Assembly: GCA_001465015.1 (NCBI GenBank)
Contig: LNEO01000254.1
Coordinates: 22,630 to 86,629 of the forward strand
Length of the DNA: 64,000 bases
Direction of reading: 5' to 3'
DNA from: Deltaproteobacteria bacterium Ga0077539
GTDB lineage: Bacteria > Myxococcota_A > Polyangia > Polyangiales > Ga0077539
Of this stretch, positions 52,329 to 61,021 are shown piece by piece (the first letter of the stretch is position 1; every line of letters begins with the position of its first letter). Under the pieces are notes generated by a model. The model saw only the letters and a program-made list of their open reading frames with translations, was not told where the DNA came from and did no database searches. Both the position numbers and the translations under genes were made by a program.

Positions 52329-53462
52329 ATGACATCTCGTCGAATCGCCGCCTGGTCGGTGGCGCTCTTTTCCGTTGCGTGCACCACGAGTCGTTCTCGA
52401 CCACCGCCCGAGTCGGGCAACGTCGTGCGCGCAGACAATCGCGAATTCCTGGTGTTTGCCTGCCGCGGCGCACGCAGCGCCGGCCTTCGATGCCCAGCGC
52501 AAATGCCCACGGCGACGTATCTGCGCGGTGGACTCGTTTGCCAGGCCGCCCGCGCGAATACAACCGAAGCGACGGTCGACAGCCTCCCGCCGAGCGTGTG
52601 CGAGGGGCTGTTCGGCGGTTGCGTCGCCGCGAAGCCCGCGCCGCCAAGAGCAGCTCCCTACGCGCTGAGCGCGGCCGAGCGGACGCGCATCGCCAACGCT
52701 GGATTTCACCTCGTCCCCTGCGGTGACAACCAGTTCAGGCTCGACTCCAACGAGCCCGAGCCTGCCCCGCCGACCTCGCAGCCTCCGCAACCCATGGCGG
52801 ACGTGGACGCGAGCGTTCCATCCACCGAGCCCGTCGCGCAGCCGCCGGCCGATCCTCCGCAGCCTCCTCCTCCGCCGCAACCGCGAAGCGAGGACCCAGA
52901 CCTCGTAGCGCGAACCAACGACGTTCTAACCGCGCTGATGCAAGAGAGCATCACGCGCTCGACGGGCGTCGGTCTCTGCCACACCGCGCCCGGAGAGTCG
53001 CTGCCAACCGGAGCGCTCTGCGTCCGCATCGAGGTCGCCGACAACGGCGCGCGGCCCGCCGTGATCGCCGAGCGCTTTCAACAGATCGCAGCGACCAGCG
53101 GTCATCCGCTGCGGCTGTCGTTCTCGATCGACACGCCAGTGCCGTCGCGATGCGCAGCGGACGACCAGGACTGCGCGCCGATCGTCGGAGCGCAGGTGTG
53201 CCCCGAAGCCGTGGGCTTTCGACAGGGCGCAGCGCGCAGCGCGCTCTCGACGGCCGTCAACGCCGGGATGGACCTCAGTCGCTACGAGTCGGGTCGCTGT
53301 CGAAATGACGGCGAGTGCTACGTCGGCGGGTGCGGACAGCACTGCGTGTCGATCTCCACGCGCTCGTTCGGGAGCACGTGCGAGGGCGTCGAGGCGATCG
53401 AGAGCGCGGCGTGCGGATGCGTCCGCGGTCGCTGCCGTTGGTTTCTTCCTGCGAGCAACTGA
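52329..53462 (+). CDS. Lipoprotein with Cys-rich C-terminal half
   Basis: The product is 377 residues from ATG 52329. AAWSVALFSVACTTS gives a lipobox (Cys18). Early Cys residues at CRGARSAGLRC and CQAARA may form disulfides. A Pro-rich linker (about 145-195; QPPADPPQPPPPPQP) separates this from a C-terminal region (about 200-377) with about a dozen Cys (CHTAPGE, CAADDQDCAPI, CRNDGECYVGGCGQHC). No known domain is recognised. The start is divergent from the MoxR gene, 72 bp between starts. The 278-bp gap to the next gene holds no other frame. Confidence 0.7.
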   Translation: MTSRRIAAWSVALFSVACTTSRSRPPPESGNVVRADNREFLVFACRGARSAGLRCPAQMPTATYLRGGLVCQAARANTTEATVDSLPPSVCEGLFGGCVAAKPAPPRAAPYALSAAERTRIANAGFHLVPCGDNQFRLDSNEPEPAPPTSQPPQPMADVDASVPSTEPVAQPPADPPQPPPPPQPRSEDPDLVARTNDVLTALMQESITRSTGVGLCHTAPGESLPTGALCVRIEVADNGARPAVIAERFQQIAATSGHPLRLSFSIDTPVPSRCAADDQDCAPIVGAQVCPEAVGFRQGAARSALSTAVNAGMDLSRYESGRCRNDGECYVGGCGQHCVSISTRSFGSTCEGVEAIESAACGCVRGRCRWFLPASN

Positions 53463-53740
53463 GTCGCGACACGTCGCACGCCGCGGGCTCGGGGTCTTCG
53501 CGTCACCAGCGCGGTCGTTGGTGCGGCAACAACGGCAATCGAATCAATAGGTTGCGGTGCAGAACAGGGGGATCTAGCCGCGAAGTACAGGGGGCGTAGA
53601 TCTTTTCACCGAGGGGCGCGTCTCAATCCCCCGCGCCACCTCGAGCACGAGGGTCCTCCGGCTGCCGCGGTCCTGCGATCGCGGCGCGACGGTCTCCTTT
53701 TGCATCGCGGTCGCCCATCGTCCGCCACGGAGGTCTCGCC
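53463..53740. other. Intergenic region with near-direct repeats
   Basis: No gene is seen in this 278-bp gap. Two short near-repeats, AGAACAGGGGG at 53561-53571 and AGTACAGGGGG at 53584-53594, are 23 bp apart, each followed within a few bases by a TAG/GTAG step. They could be a binding-site pair for a regulator of the VWA gene downstream or decayed remains of a mobile element. A ribosome binding site lies at the right end (53729). Confidence 0.35.
53729..53733 (+). promoter_or_regulatory. Ribosome binding site of the second VWA gene
   Basis: GGAGG lies seven bases upstream of ATG 53741 and supports that start over the downstream in-frame ATG at 53747. Confidence 0.6.
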
Positions 53741-55201
53741 ATGCAAATGCACACGTTGTTCGCTCGCAAGAAGTACGCTCGCGCGGTCGCAGCTGGAGCC
53801 GTCGCGCTCGCGGCAGGAGGCATCGTCCTGCTGCGCGCAGAGCACAAGGGACACAGCGCGACCGGAGGGTCTGTGTTCACGATCCGAACGCCCTCGGCGA
53901 CCAGCGCGCCGAGCGCCGAGTTTCGAGGCCCCGCAGCGCACGGGCGTATCGCCCTCTCGCAGGGAGCGGTCGCGGCCAGCGGCGAGCAGCACGTCTTCGC
54001 AGAGATCCGCGTCGGCGCAGAGCGCGGGGGCGCTGTCGCGGCGCCGAGGCCCGTGGCCATGGCGGTCGTGCTCGACATCTCCGGCAGCATGTCCGGCGAG
54101 AAGATCGAGCAGGCGAAGCGCTCAGTGTTGGGCCTCGTCGAGCGGATGCGAGCCACGGACCAGATCGCGCTCGTCACCTACTCGGATACCGCGCGGGTCA
54201 TTCAGCCGCTCGCGCCCGTCGCGCAGGTCCGCGACTCGCTCCGCATGACGATCCCGACCATTCAAATCGAAGGCGGAACCAACATTCCCGCGGGCCTCGC
54301 GACCGGAGCCAACACGCTCGCGTTCGCGGCGACCGGACTCGTCCGCCGCATCGTGCTGGTGAGCGACGGACAGGACACTTCGGGTCGTCCGCTCGACGGG
54401 GTTCGCGCCGAAGTGCGCGGACGCGCGGACCAGGGCATCACGGTCTCGACGCTCGGCATCGGCACGGACTACTCCGAGCCGTACATGACGGCGCTCGCAG
54501 ACTCGGGCCGCGGCAACTACGAGTTTCTCCGCACAGGCTCCGAGCTCGCGAACTTTCTCACGCGCGAGCTCGAGCAGGCCAACAACACCACCGTCGAACG
54601 AGCGGTCGCCGAGGTCACCCTCCCCGCGGGCTGGCGCTTGGACCGCGCGATCGGCTCCGAAGCGGTCGGCCGCACCGGCACGATCTCCCTGCCGATCGGC
54701 TCGCTCTTCGCCGGCGACGAGCGCCGGGTCGTGCTCGACATGGTCGTCCCGGCCAGCGTTCAGGGCGCTCAGTACTCCGTCGGATTCCGCGCCAACTGGC
54801 ACGCGGTCGCGCAGCAACAAGACGTTCGCGTCGGCGACGGACAGCTCGCGGTCCGCGTGGTCGCGACCGAAGGAGAGGCGATCGCGTCTCGAGACATGAC
54901 CGTCTTCGCCGAGAGCCAGAGCGCCGTGCTCGCGCTCCGTCAGCGCGAGGCCGTCGAGGCGTGGCGTTCGGGCGACGTCGCCCGCGCGCAGTCCATCGCG
55001 ACGTCGAACATCGCAGCGCTGAACTCGCTGCAGGCCGCTGCCCCGACCGCCGCTCCTGCGCTCCTGCGCCAGGCCCGGGCGTACGCCTCGGACAACGCGG
55101 CGTTCGGCTCGATGTCGGCCGCGTCCGAGTCCGGTCGCGCGTTCGGGCTCTCTTCCAACGCCGGGCATCGCCGCGCCGCGATGCGCGCCGCTGCCTACTG
55201 A
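53741..55201 (+). CDS. VWA-domain exported protein, paralogue B
   Basis: The product is 486 residues. A basic start and one hydrophobic helix (about 13-31; AVAAGAVALAAGGIVLL) anchor or export it. The VWA domain (about 105-285) has a full MIDAS: VLDISGSMSG, GGTNIPAGLA and VLVSDGQDTSG. A beta-sandwich region (about 290-400; LPAGWRLDRAIGSEAVG, DERRVVLDMVVPAS) and a helical tail ending in an Ala/Tyr-rich AAAY follow. It resembles paralogue A at 49027 in length and order, including the AFGSMS/AFGAMG motif near the end, but it lacks a lipobox. The start is fixed by GGAGG at 53729. The membrane protein 25 bp downstream is probably in the same operon. Confidence 0.9.
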   Translation: MQMHTLFARKKYARAVAAGAVALAAGGIVLLRAEHKGHSATGGSVFTIRTPSATSAPSAEFRGPAAHGRIALSQGAVAASGEQHVFAEIRVGAERGGAVAAPRPVAMAVVLDISGSMSGEKIEQAKRSVLGLVERMRATDQIALVTYSDTARVIQPLAPVAQVRDSLRMTIPTIQIEGGTNIPAGLATGANTLAFAATGLVRRIVLVSDGQDTSGRPLDGVRAEVRGRADQGITVSTLGIGTDYSEPYMTALADSGRGNYEFLRTGSELANFLTRELEQANNTTVERAVAEVTLPAGWRLDRAIGSEAVGRTGTISLPIGSLFAGDERRVVLDMVVPASVQGAQYSVGFRANWHAVAQQQDVRVGDGQLAVRVVATEGEAIASRDMTVFAESQSAVLALRQREAVEAWRSGDVARAQSIATSNIAALNSLQAAAPTAAPALLRQARAYASDNAAFGSMSAASESGRAFGLSSNAGHRRAAMRAAAY

Positions 55202-55225
55202 TTCGCGCGCTGCGAGGAGATCACC

Positions 55226-56206
55226 ATGAGACCCATCGCAACAGTCATCGTCCTGGGACTCGCGCTCGCGGCGCTCCCGTCGATCGGCGCGCTTGACGCG
55301 CTGTCGGGCGGAGCGCTCACCCTTTCGATCGGAGTGCTCGCCGCCGTCGTCACCTCCGGTCGCGGCGCGCTCTCGATCGCGCTCGGCGCGCTCGGCGCCC
55401 TCGCGTACACCTACCTCGCGCGCAGCGCTCCGGAGCTCGCGGCGGCGGTCTTCATCGCGAGCGCGCACGGAGCTCGCGCGCTTCGCGGACGCAACACGGC
55501 GTTGCGTGGTGCGCAAACCCTCGCCTCGCTCGTCGCGGGCCTCGGCGCGGGCTATGTGCTCTCGCGCTACGCTGGCGCCGACGCCGGCGTGCTCGCGGCG
55601 GCCGCGCTCGTCGCGGGGCTGCTCGCGGCGGCGCCGTTGGCGATCCCCGCAGACGACCCTGTCACCTTCGCCCTCGCGGGGCTCGCCTCCGAGAGCGACG
55701 AGCCGACGCGATCGATGCTCCTGCGCGCGGTGGCCGTTCGTCGTCGCGTCGACGCAGCGACGATCGAGGTCCTTCCGCGCAAGGTGACCGAGCAGCTCGA
55801 GTCGGCGTGGGGCGCGCTCGTCGAGACCGCTCGCGCCAGGGCGACGGCGCGAACCGCCGCGGCGCTGTTGCTCGACAAGCGCATCGCTCGATTCATCGAG
55901 GTGCTCGAGCGGATCTACACGGCCGCCGAAGAGCGCGCGGCGCGCGCCGCGGGACTCGACGAGCGGGCGCTGCTCGAAGCGAAGAGCGAGGGCGACCGCC
56001 TCGAGGCCGAGGTGAGCGCGCTGATCGACGTGAGCACGAGCGTTCGGGTCGACAGCGACTCGACGAGCGCTAAAACCCCTGCCCCCGTCGTCAAGGCAGA
56101 GCCCATCGCGTCAGCGCCTGCGACGGAAGCGGCTTCACCCAAGGCCGCGTCCAGCGAAGAGCCGGCGACGAGCTCGGTGAGCGCGTCGGCGACGCTCGCG
56201 AATTGA
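55226..56206 (+). CDS. Membrane protein with long helical cytoplasmic tail
   Basis: The product is 326 residues, with a GGAG-type site 10 bp upstream of ATG 55226. The N-terminal half (about 5-150) has roughly five hydrophobic helices such as VIVLGLALAALPSIGAL and AAALVAGLLAAAPLAIP. The C-terminal half (about 155-275) is helical and charged (RRVDAATIEVLPRKVTEQLE, RFIEVLERIYTAAEERAARA), followed by an Ala/Ser/Pro-rich tail. No family is recognised. It is 24 bp from the upstream VWA gene and is likely its partner, possibly in the envelope. It stops 10 bp from the convergent pilT. Confidence 0.65.
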   Translation: MRPIATVIVLGLALAALPSIGALDALSGGALTLSIGVLAAVVTSGRGALSIALGALGALAYTYLARSAPELAAAVFIASAHGARALRGRNTALRGAQTLASLVAGLGAGYVLSRYAGADAGVLAAAALVAGLLAAAPLAIPADDPVTFALAGLASESDEPTRSMLLRAVAVRRRVDAATIEVLPRKVTEQLESAWGALVETARARATARTAAALLLDKRIARFIEVLERIYTAAEERAARAAGLDERALLEAKSEGDRLEAEVSALIDVSTSVRVDSDSTSAKTPAPVVKAEPIASAPATEAASPKAASSEEPATSSVSASATLAN

Positions 56207-56216
56207 CCTTCGTGCG

Positions 56217-57800
56217 CTACTTGCCGAGCTCGGGGATCGTGAACCCGTTGCTCGTGAGCAGTCCGCGCATCTCGCCCTTGTTGACGGCCTTCATATAGGC
56301 CTCCTTCGGGTCGACCAGGCCTCGCTTGCAGAGCTCGAGCAGCGAGTCGTTCATCGTCTGCATGCCGACGTTGCGAGAGGTCTGCATGATGCCGGGGAGC
56401 TGAAAGGTCTTTCCTTCGCGGATGAGGTTGGCGACCGCGGGCGTTCCGATGAGCACTTCGTATGCTGCGACGCGCCCGCCGCCGATCTTCTTGCAGAGCA
56501 CCTGCGCGATCACGCCCTTGAGCGACTCGCTGAGCATCGTGCGGATCTGCGCCTGTCGATCCGCGGGAAACTGGTCGATGATGCGGTCGACCGTCGAGGG
56601 CGCCGTGGTCGTGTGGAGCGTTCCGAAGACGAGGTGTCCCGTCTCGGCGGTCTCGATCGCGATCGAGATCGTCTCGAGGTCTCGCATTTCGCCGACGAGC
56701 ACGATGTCGGGATCCTCGCGGAGCGCGGCGCGAAGCGCGTCCTTGAAAGAGTCCGTGTGCATGCGCACCTCGCGCTGATTCACGAGGCAGAGCTTGTTGT
56801 CGTGCACGAACTCGATCGGGTCTTCGATCGTGATGATGTGGTCTTCGCGGGTCTGGTTGACCACGTCGATCAGCGTCGCGAGCGTGGTGCTCTTTCCCGA
56901 GCCGGTGGGTCCGGTCACGACGACCAGCCCCTTGGTCAGGTTGCACAGATCGAGGACGGGCCTCGGCAACCCGAGCTTTTCGGGCGACAAAATCTCGAAG
57001 GGAATCTTTCGAAACACCGCGCCGATTCCGCGACGGTCCATGAACGCGTTGCCACGAAAGCGGCAGAGGCCTTCGATCTCGTACGCCCAGTCGGTGTCGC
57101 GGCGTCGATCGAACTCCTCGCGGTTCTTCGGCGGCATGAGCTGAAAGAGCATCGACTTCAGCTTGTCGTGCTCGAGCATCATGGTCTCTTCGAGGAGCTG
57201 AATCTCGCCGTGCAGCCGCAGCTTCGGATAGTTGCCGCACGACAAGTGCAAGTCCGACCCGTTGAGCGCGGACAGCATCCGAAGCCATCGATCGACGCCG
57301 ATCGGGCCGAAGTCCTGCCCTGCGAGCGAAGAGGCCGCGGCGCGTTTGGCGCCGTGATCGTCCTGCGCGGCGGCGTGTGGCTGGGCGTGCGGCGCCGCGG
57401 GCGGAGCGTCGATGACCCCCACGGCCGCGGGCCGAATCTGCCCTCTCGTCTGCGCATTGGGCACTGGCGCCGGCGCTGCTGCTGCAACGGGGGCAGGCGC
57501 TGATCCGCCAGGCATGATCGTCACCTGCCACGCGCCGGGCGTGGGCACGACGTCGACCGTTACCAGCTGCCCCGTTTCGTCGAAGGAAAACCGCGACGGT
57601 CGCCCCACGCGCAAGTCCGCGAGCGCCTCTGGCGGCGCTGCCTCTTGCACGATCGAGACGAGCTGGGCGTGGTCGATCGGCGTGTTCGACGCGCGATCGC
57701 CGGTCGCAAATCGGGCGGTTACGGGCGCGCCAGAGGCGAGCACCAGAGATTGAGCTTCGTATCGCAGCAGGTGCTGCACGTACACGCTGAGCCGCTTCAC
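56217..57800 (-). CDS. pilT: PilT-type pilus retraction ATPase with N-terminal extension
   Basis: The product is 527 residues from GTG 57800 (alternative ATG 57878). The C-terminal 345 residues are a standard PilT, the hexameric ATPase that retracts type IV pili: an N-terminal PAS-like part (LSALNGSDLHLSCGNYPKLRL), Walker A GPTGSGKST near residue 295, Asp box TIEDPIEFVHDNK, Walker B LREDPDIVLVGEMRD, His box TGHLVFGTLHT and the PilT signature ADRQAQIRTMLSESLKGVIA (the AIRNLIRE motif varies; here VANLIREG). The extra 180 residues at the front include a beta-rich segment and a Pro/Ala-rich linker (PVAAAAPAPVPNAQTR) absent from most PilT. It is isolated from other pil genes. Confidence 0.93.
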   Translation of the reverse strand: MKRLSVYVQHLLRYEAQSLVLASGAPVTARFATGDRASNTPIDHAQLVSIVQEAAPPEALADLRVGRPSRFSFDETGQLVTVDVVPTPGAWQVTIMPGGSAPAPVAAAAPAPVPNAQTRGQIRPAAVGVIDAPPAAPHAQPHAAAQDDHGAKRAAASSLAGQDFGPIGVDRWLRMLSALNGSDLHLSCGNYPKLRLHGEIQLLEETMMLEHDKLKSMLFQLMPPKNREEFDRRRDTDWAYEIEGLCRFRGNAFMDRRGIGAVFRKIPFEILSPEKLGLPRPVLDLCNLTKGLVVVTGPTGSGKSTTLATLIDVVNQTREDHIITIEDPIEFVHDNKLCLVNQREVRMHTDSFKDALRAALREDPDIVLVGEMRDLETISIAIETAETGHLVFGTLHTTTAPSTVDRIIDQFPADRQAQIRTMLSESLKGVIAQVLCKKIGGGRVAAYEVLIGTPAVANLIREGKTFQLPGIMQTSRNVGMQTMNDSLLELCKRGLVDPKEAYMKAVNKGEMRGLLTSNGFTIPELGK

Positions 57801-57931
57801 GTCGGACCGTACGGTACCGTGAAGTCGTCGCCCATCGCGAGCGCTTCTTCCACGGTCAGCACGTGCAACGGTCGCCAAGATCGTTCAGGTCGCCATTCGT
57901 CCGCAGAGCTGCCATACAATGCGAAGCGAGC

Positions 57932-58942
57932 GTGAAGGATCCCGGGGTCGACCGCGGCATCGACAACATCATCCGCAACTACCTGCGCGTCGTCGCGGGC
58001 GAGCGGGTGGCCGTGCTGCACTGGAAGGCGCCCGAGCTTGTGACGTTGTTCGACGATGCGATCGTTCGGCAAGGCGCCGCGACGGTCCGCGTCGATCTGG
58101 GCGGGCGCGGTTCGATTCCGCCTGGATCGAGCGCGACGATCGGCGGTCAGCTCCGCGGCTGTGCGGCGTCGCTGCTCGTGGCCGCGCAGGAGTGCCCCAT
58201 GTCGTTGTCGTACGCGACGCGCGAGGCCGTGCGCTCGGCAGGGACACGACACCTGCACCTCGCGGGGCTCGATTCTCGGGTGCTCGCGCAGAGCGCCCGA
58301 GCAGAGCCAGCCCTGCTCGAGCTCATCGGCACGCGGGTCGTCGACATGATCAGCGCGGCGGGCTCGGTCACGGTCACCTCGGAGAGCGGCACGTCTCTCG
58401 AAGTGCGCTGCGGCAAGGGCGCGCCCCTCATCATCAGCACCGGCTGCCCGACCGCGGGAAACTCCGAGAATATCCCGGCGGGCTTCGTCTATTGGAACCC
58501 GAGCGACGTGCGCGGGACGTTCATCGCGGACCGCGGCCTCGCCTTGAGCGGCGTGCGAATCGCCACGCGCCGCGCGCCCATCAAGCTGGTGATCGAGGCG
58601 TCGCGGGTGCGCGAGTACGACTGCAGCGACGCCGAGACGTGCGCGAAGCTCGACGAGTACTTTCTGTCGCACGCCAACGCCGCGCGCGTGGGGACCCTGG
58701 TTTTTCCCACGAATTATCTCGTGCGCTCGGAGATCGGCGTGCACGCGCAGGACGAGCTGGCGCCAGGCCTCAACGTCAACCTCGGCTTCTCGCACTCGGC
58801 GGTCACCCGCGCTGCGTGGGACGCTCCGGTGCAAGCGCGGCTGCTCGCGAGAAAGCTCTCGGTCCGCGCCGGCGACCGCGCGCTCGTCGAGGCGGGCCGT
58901 CACGCTGACGCGCTCGTCGAAGGCGTCTCACCGTTTCGCTGA
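57932..58942 (+). CDS. Aminopeptidase T (M29)-like protein, metal ligands not obvious
   Basis: The product is 336 residues from GTG 57932. The overall layout and segments VDRGIDNIIRNYLRVVAGERV (start) and SENIPAGFVYWNPSDVRGTF (like the NLPAGEVFTAP block of M29 peptidases) place it near the M29 thermophilic aminopeptidase group. But the M29 PAGEV Glu reads PAGFV here, and the later block SEIGVHAQDELAPGLNV, then GFSHSAVTRAAWDAPV differs at positions where M29 uses His residues. It may have a different chemistry or be inactive. No signal peptide. It converges on the lipoprotein at 58803, and their frames appear to overlap because that gene reads on. Confidence 0.6.
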   Translation: MKDPGVDRGIDNIIRNYLRVVAGERVAVLHWKAPELVTLFDDAIVRQGAATVRVDLGGRGSIPPGSSATIGGQLRGCAASLLVAAQECPMSLSYATREAVRSAGTRHLHLAGLDSRVLAQSARAEPALLELIGTRVVDMISAAGSVTVTSESGTSLEVRCGKGAPLIISTGCPTAGNSENIPAGFVYWNPSDVRGTFIADRGLALSGVRIATRRAPIKLVIEASRVREYDCSDAETCAKLDEYFLSHANAARVGTLVFPTNYLVRSEIGVHAQDELAPGLNVNLGFSHSAVTRAAWDAPVQARLLARKLSVRAGDRALVEAGRHADALVEGVSPFR

Positions 58943-59948
58943 GCGATCGGACAACCGCGCGACCATCGGCCGACGGGAGCTGCGATTCAACGCGCGCAGC
59001 TCGTCGCGCGAAACACCGCTGTCTGATGTACCCGCGGCCGTCGTGCACGTACGCGATCGCCTCTCCCTGCACCTCCGCCGCCGCAGGAACCTCCGCGCGC
59101 ATCGCCCGGCTCAGATCGACCAACGTCGCGCCGCTCGCGCCCCGCAGCTCCCACGCGCTCGCGTAGGTCCGCACGATGATCGATCGATCGCAGGGATGCA
59201 TGTCCGCGCCGGTCACCAGGGCGCCGTTGAAATTCGCGATCGTCCCGTGCTCGCTCGCCATCACCGCGCCGCCCATCGCCGCAGAGACGTCCACCGTCAC
59301 CACGCGGAGCGTCGCCGACGAGGCCTTCTCGATCAGCAGCGCCGTGCGCCCGTCGGCGCGATCGACGACGATCGCCTCGCAGTTCATGGCGCCGCTCGGA
59401 TAGCGCACACGAAATCGAGTCGCCTCGAGGCTGCCCATCGCTTGCAGCATCGAAGGCTCGCGAACTCGGTACAGATCCACGCTCGTCCGAGTGGACGGGT
59501 TGTCACCGACGTCTCCGATCACGATGCACGAACCCCCGCCGACCGGACAGGGCGCGACGGCGATGTCCTCCCAGTCTGCCGCGGACGCTCCTGTGATCGC
59601 GTACTCGCCGACGACCGCTCCGTCCGGGCCGATCGCGAAGAGCCGCGCTGAGTCGCCCGAGTCGTTGTGCGCCCAGTAGATCCCCGGATGGACAGCGCTC
59701 GCCGCGAGCCCCGACAGCTCGTTGATCACGTTGGGGCGACGCCCCGAGAACACAGGTTCGGCGTAGCGCGCGCAGCGTCCGCATCCCATCACCATGGCGT
59801 CGCCGTCGCGGGCGTCCACGACCTGCGCGTCGGGTTGCACTCGAACATCGCCCGTCTCGACGTCGCTCCGCGCCGCGGCGTCAGCAGACGGCGCCGGCGC
59901 AACGCAGCCGCTGAGCGTCACTCCCAACACGATCCATCCATTGCGCAT
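58803..59948 (-). CDS. Lipoprotein, beta-propeller-like, with a possible frameshift near its 3' end
   Basis: The product is 381 residues from ATG 59948; ATG 59963 is also possible. IVLGVTLSGC is a lipobox. The mature protein shows a pattern like NELSGLAASAVHPGIYWAHN, ARLFAIGPDGAVVGEY, DWEDIAVAPC, DLYRVREPS, and GEAIAYVHDGRGY, as in secreted propeller proteins where the last strand would follow soon after. Instead the frame continues for about 75 further Arg-rich residues (RRARRVES-type composition) and overlaps the convergent gene by 140 bp. In the frame shifted by one base a stop occurs at 58987-58989, giving a cleaner ending (VFRATSCAR). A frameshift near 59020-59035 is likely. Confidence 0.6.
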   Translation of the reverse strand: MRNGWIVLGVTLSGCVAPAPSADAAARSDVETGDVRVQPDAQVVDARDGDAMVMGCGRCARYAEPVFSGRRPNVINELSGLAASAVHPGIYWAHNDSGDSARLFAIGPDGAVVGEYAITGASAADWEDIAVAPCPVGGGSCIVIGDVGDNPSTRTSVDLYRVREPSMLQAMGSLEATRFRVRYPSGAMNCEAIVVDRADGRTALLIEKASSATLRVVTVDVSAAMGGAVMASEHGTIANFNGALVTGADMHPCDRSIIVRTYASAWELRGASGATLVDLSRAMRAEVPAAAEVQGEAIAYVHDGRGYIRQRCFARRAARVESQLPSADGRAVVRSLSETVRRLRRARQRDGPPRRARGRRRGPRAFSRAAALAPERPTQRG

Positions 59949-60016
59949 CGTCACTCGTCCCATTGCTACCAGAGTTGCGCTCGCGCCGCGCTGGCCCGGT
60001 GAGATACGCTGGCAGC

Positions 60017-60970
60017 GTGTCAACTGCTCGATCCAGACGCACGATCACGACCCTGGCAGTCCTCGCGCTGAGCCTCGCGGGTTGTCCCAAGCGCAGCGGC
60101 GGCTCGAAGCCGCGCGTCGCTGTGTCGATCTTTCCTCTTTATGATGCCGCGCGACGGGTCGCGGGCGATCGGCTCGACGTCGTGCTCGTGTTGCCGCCGG
60201 GCCGAAGCGAGCACAGCTACGACCCCACGCCGCGAGAGATGACTCGCATCGCGGGATCGCAGCTCGCGCTCAGCGTCGGGCTCGGGATGGACGAGTGGCT
60301 CTCGCGCATCGTTCGCAACACGGGCAGCGAGGTGCGCGTCGTCGAGATCGGACCTTCGCTCGACCCGCGCGCGATGACCCACGAAGAGGTCGGCGAAGAA
60401 GCGGCGGACGAGGCGAGAGAGGCGCAGAGCGACGGCGGACACGAAGAAGAGCACCACCACGGCCCCAAGGACCCCCATTTCTGGCTCGACCCAACGCGTA
60501 TGGCGCGCGCGGCGGACATCATGGCGCGGGAGTTTTCGCGGATCGACCCGCAAGGCGCCGCGAGCTTCGAGCAGCGGAGAGCGCAGTTCGGGCGCGAGAT
60601 GACCACCCTCGACACACAAATTCGAGCGAGGTCCGAGCGCTGGAGCAAGCGCACGATCGTGACGTTTCACGGGTCGATGGGCTACTACGCCGAGCGCTAT
60701 CGCTTGACGATCGCCGCGGTGATCGAGCCGTTTCCAGGGCGCGAGCCGACGGCGCGGTACATCACCGAGGTGCTCGCCGCCGTGCAGCGCTCTCACGCAG
60801 CGGCGCTCTTCAGCGAGCCGCAGCTCGACCGGCACCCAGCGGAAGTGATCGCCGAGCAGGCCCGGCTCCCGCTCTTCGAAGTGGACCCCGTCGGCGGAAC
60901 TCCAGGCCGCGACAGCTACGAGCGACTGCTCCTGTCGAACACCGACGCCTTCGAGCGCGCGCTTCGCTGA
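60017..60970 (+). CDS. znuA: Metal ABC transporter substrate-binding lipoprotein (ZnuA-like)
   Basis: The product is 317 residues from GTG 60017. TLAVLALSLAGC provides a lipobox. The cluster A-I binding protein pattern is clear: AVSIFPLYDAARRVAGD, SEHSYDPTP with a His ligand, the His-rich loop EEEHHHGPKDPHFWLDP, TFHGSMGYYAERYRL with another His, and EPQLDRHPAEVIAEQ near the C-terminus. The acidic/His-rich loop points to zinc, though manganese transporters have related proteins. The gene is the first of a compact znuA-znuC-znuB operon. No Zur box was identified. Confidence 0.92.
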   Translation: MSTARSRRTITTLAVLALSLAGCPKRSGGSKPRVAVSIFPLYDAARRVAGDRLDVVLVLPPGRSEHSYDPTPREMTRIAGSQLALSVGLGMDEWLSRIVRNTGSEVRVVEIGPSLDPRAMTHEEVGEEAADEAREAQSDGGHEEEHHHGPKDPHFWLDPTRMARAADIMAREFSRIDPQGAASFEQRRAQFGREMTTLDTQIRARSERWSKRTIVTFHGSMGYYAERYRLTIAAVIEPFPGREPTARYITEVLAAVQRSHAAALFSEPQLDRHPAEVIAEQARLPLFEVDPVGGTPGRDSYERLLLSNTDAFERALR

Positions 60971-61021
60971 GCGCACCTGCGACAGACGCACTTCGCGTAC
61001 ACTGGCGCTCGGTCCTCGAGC

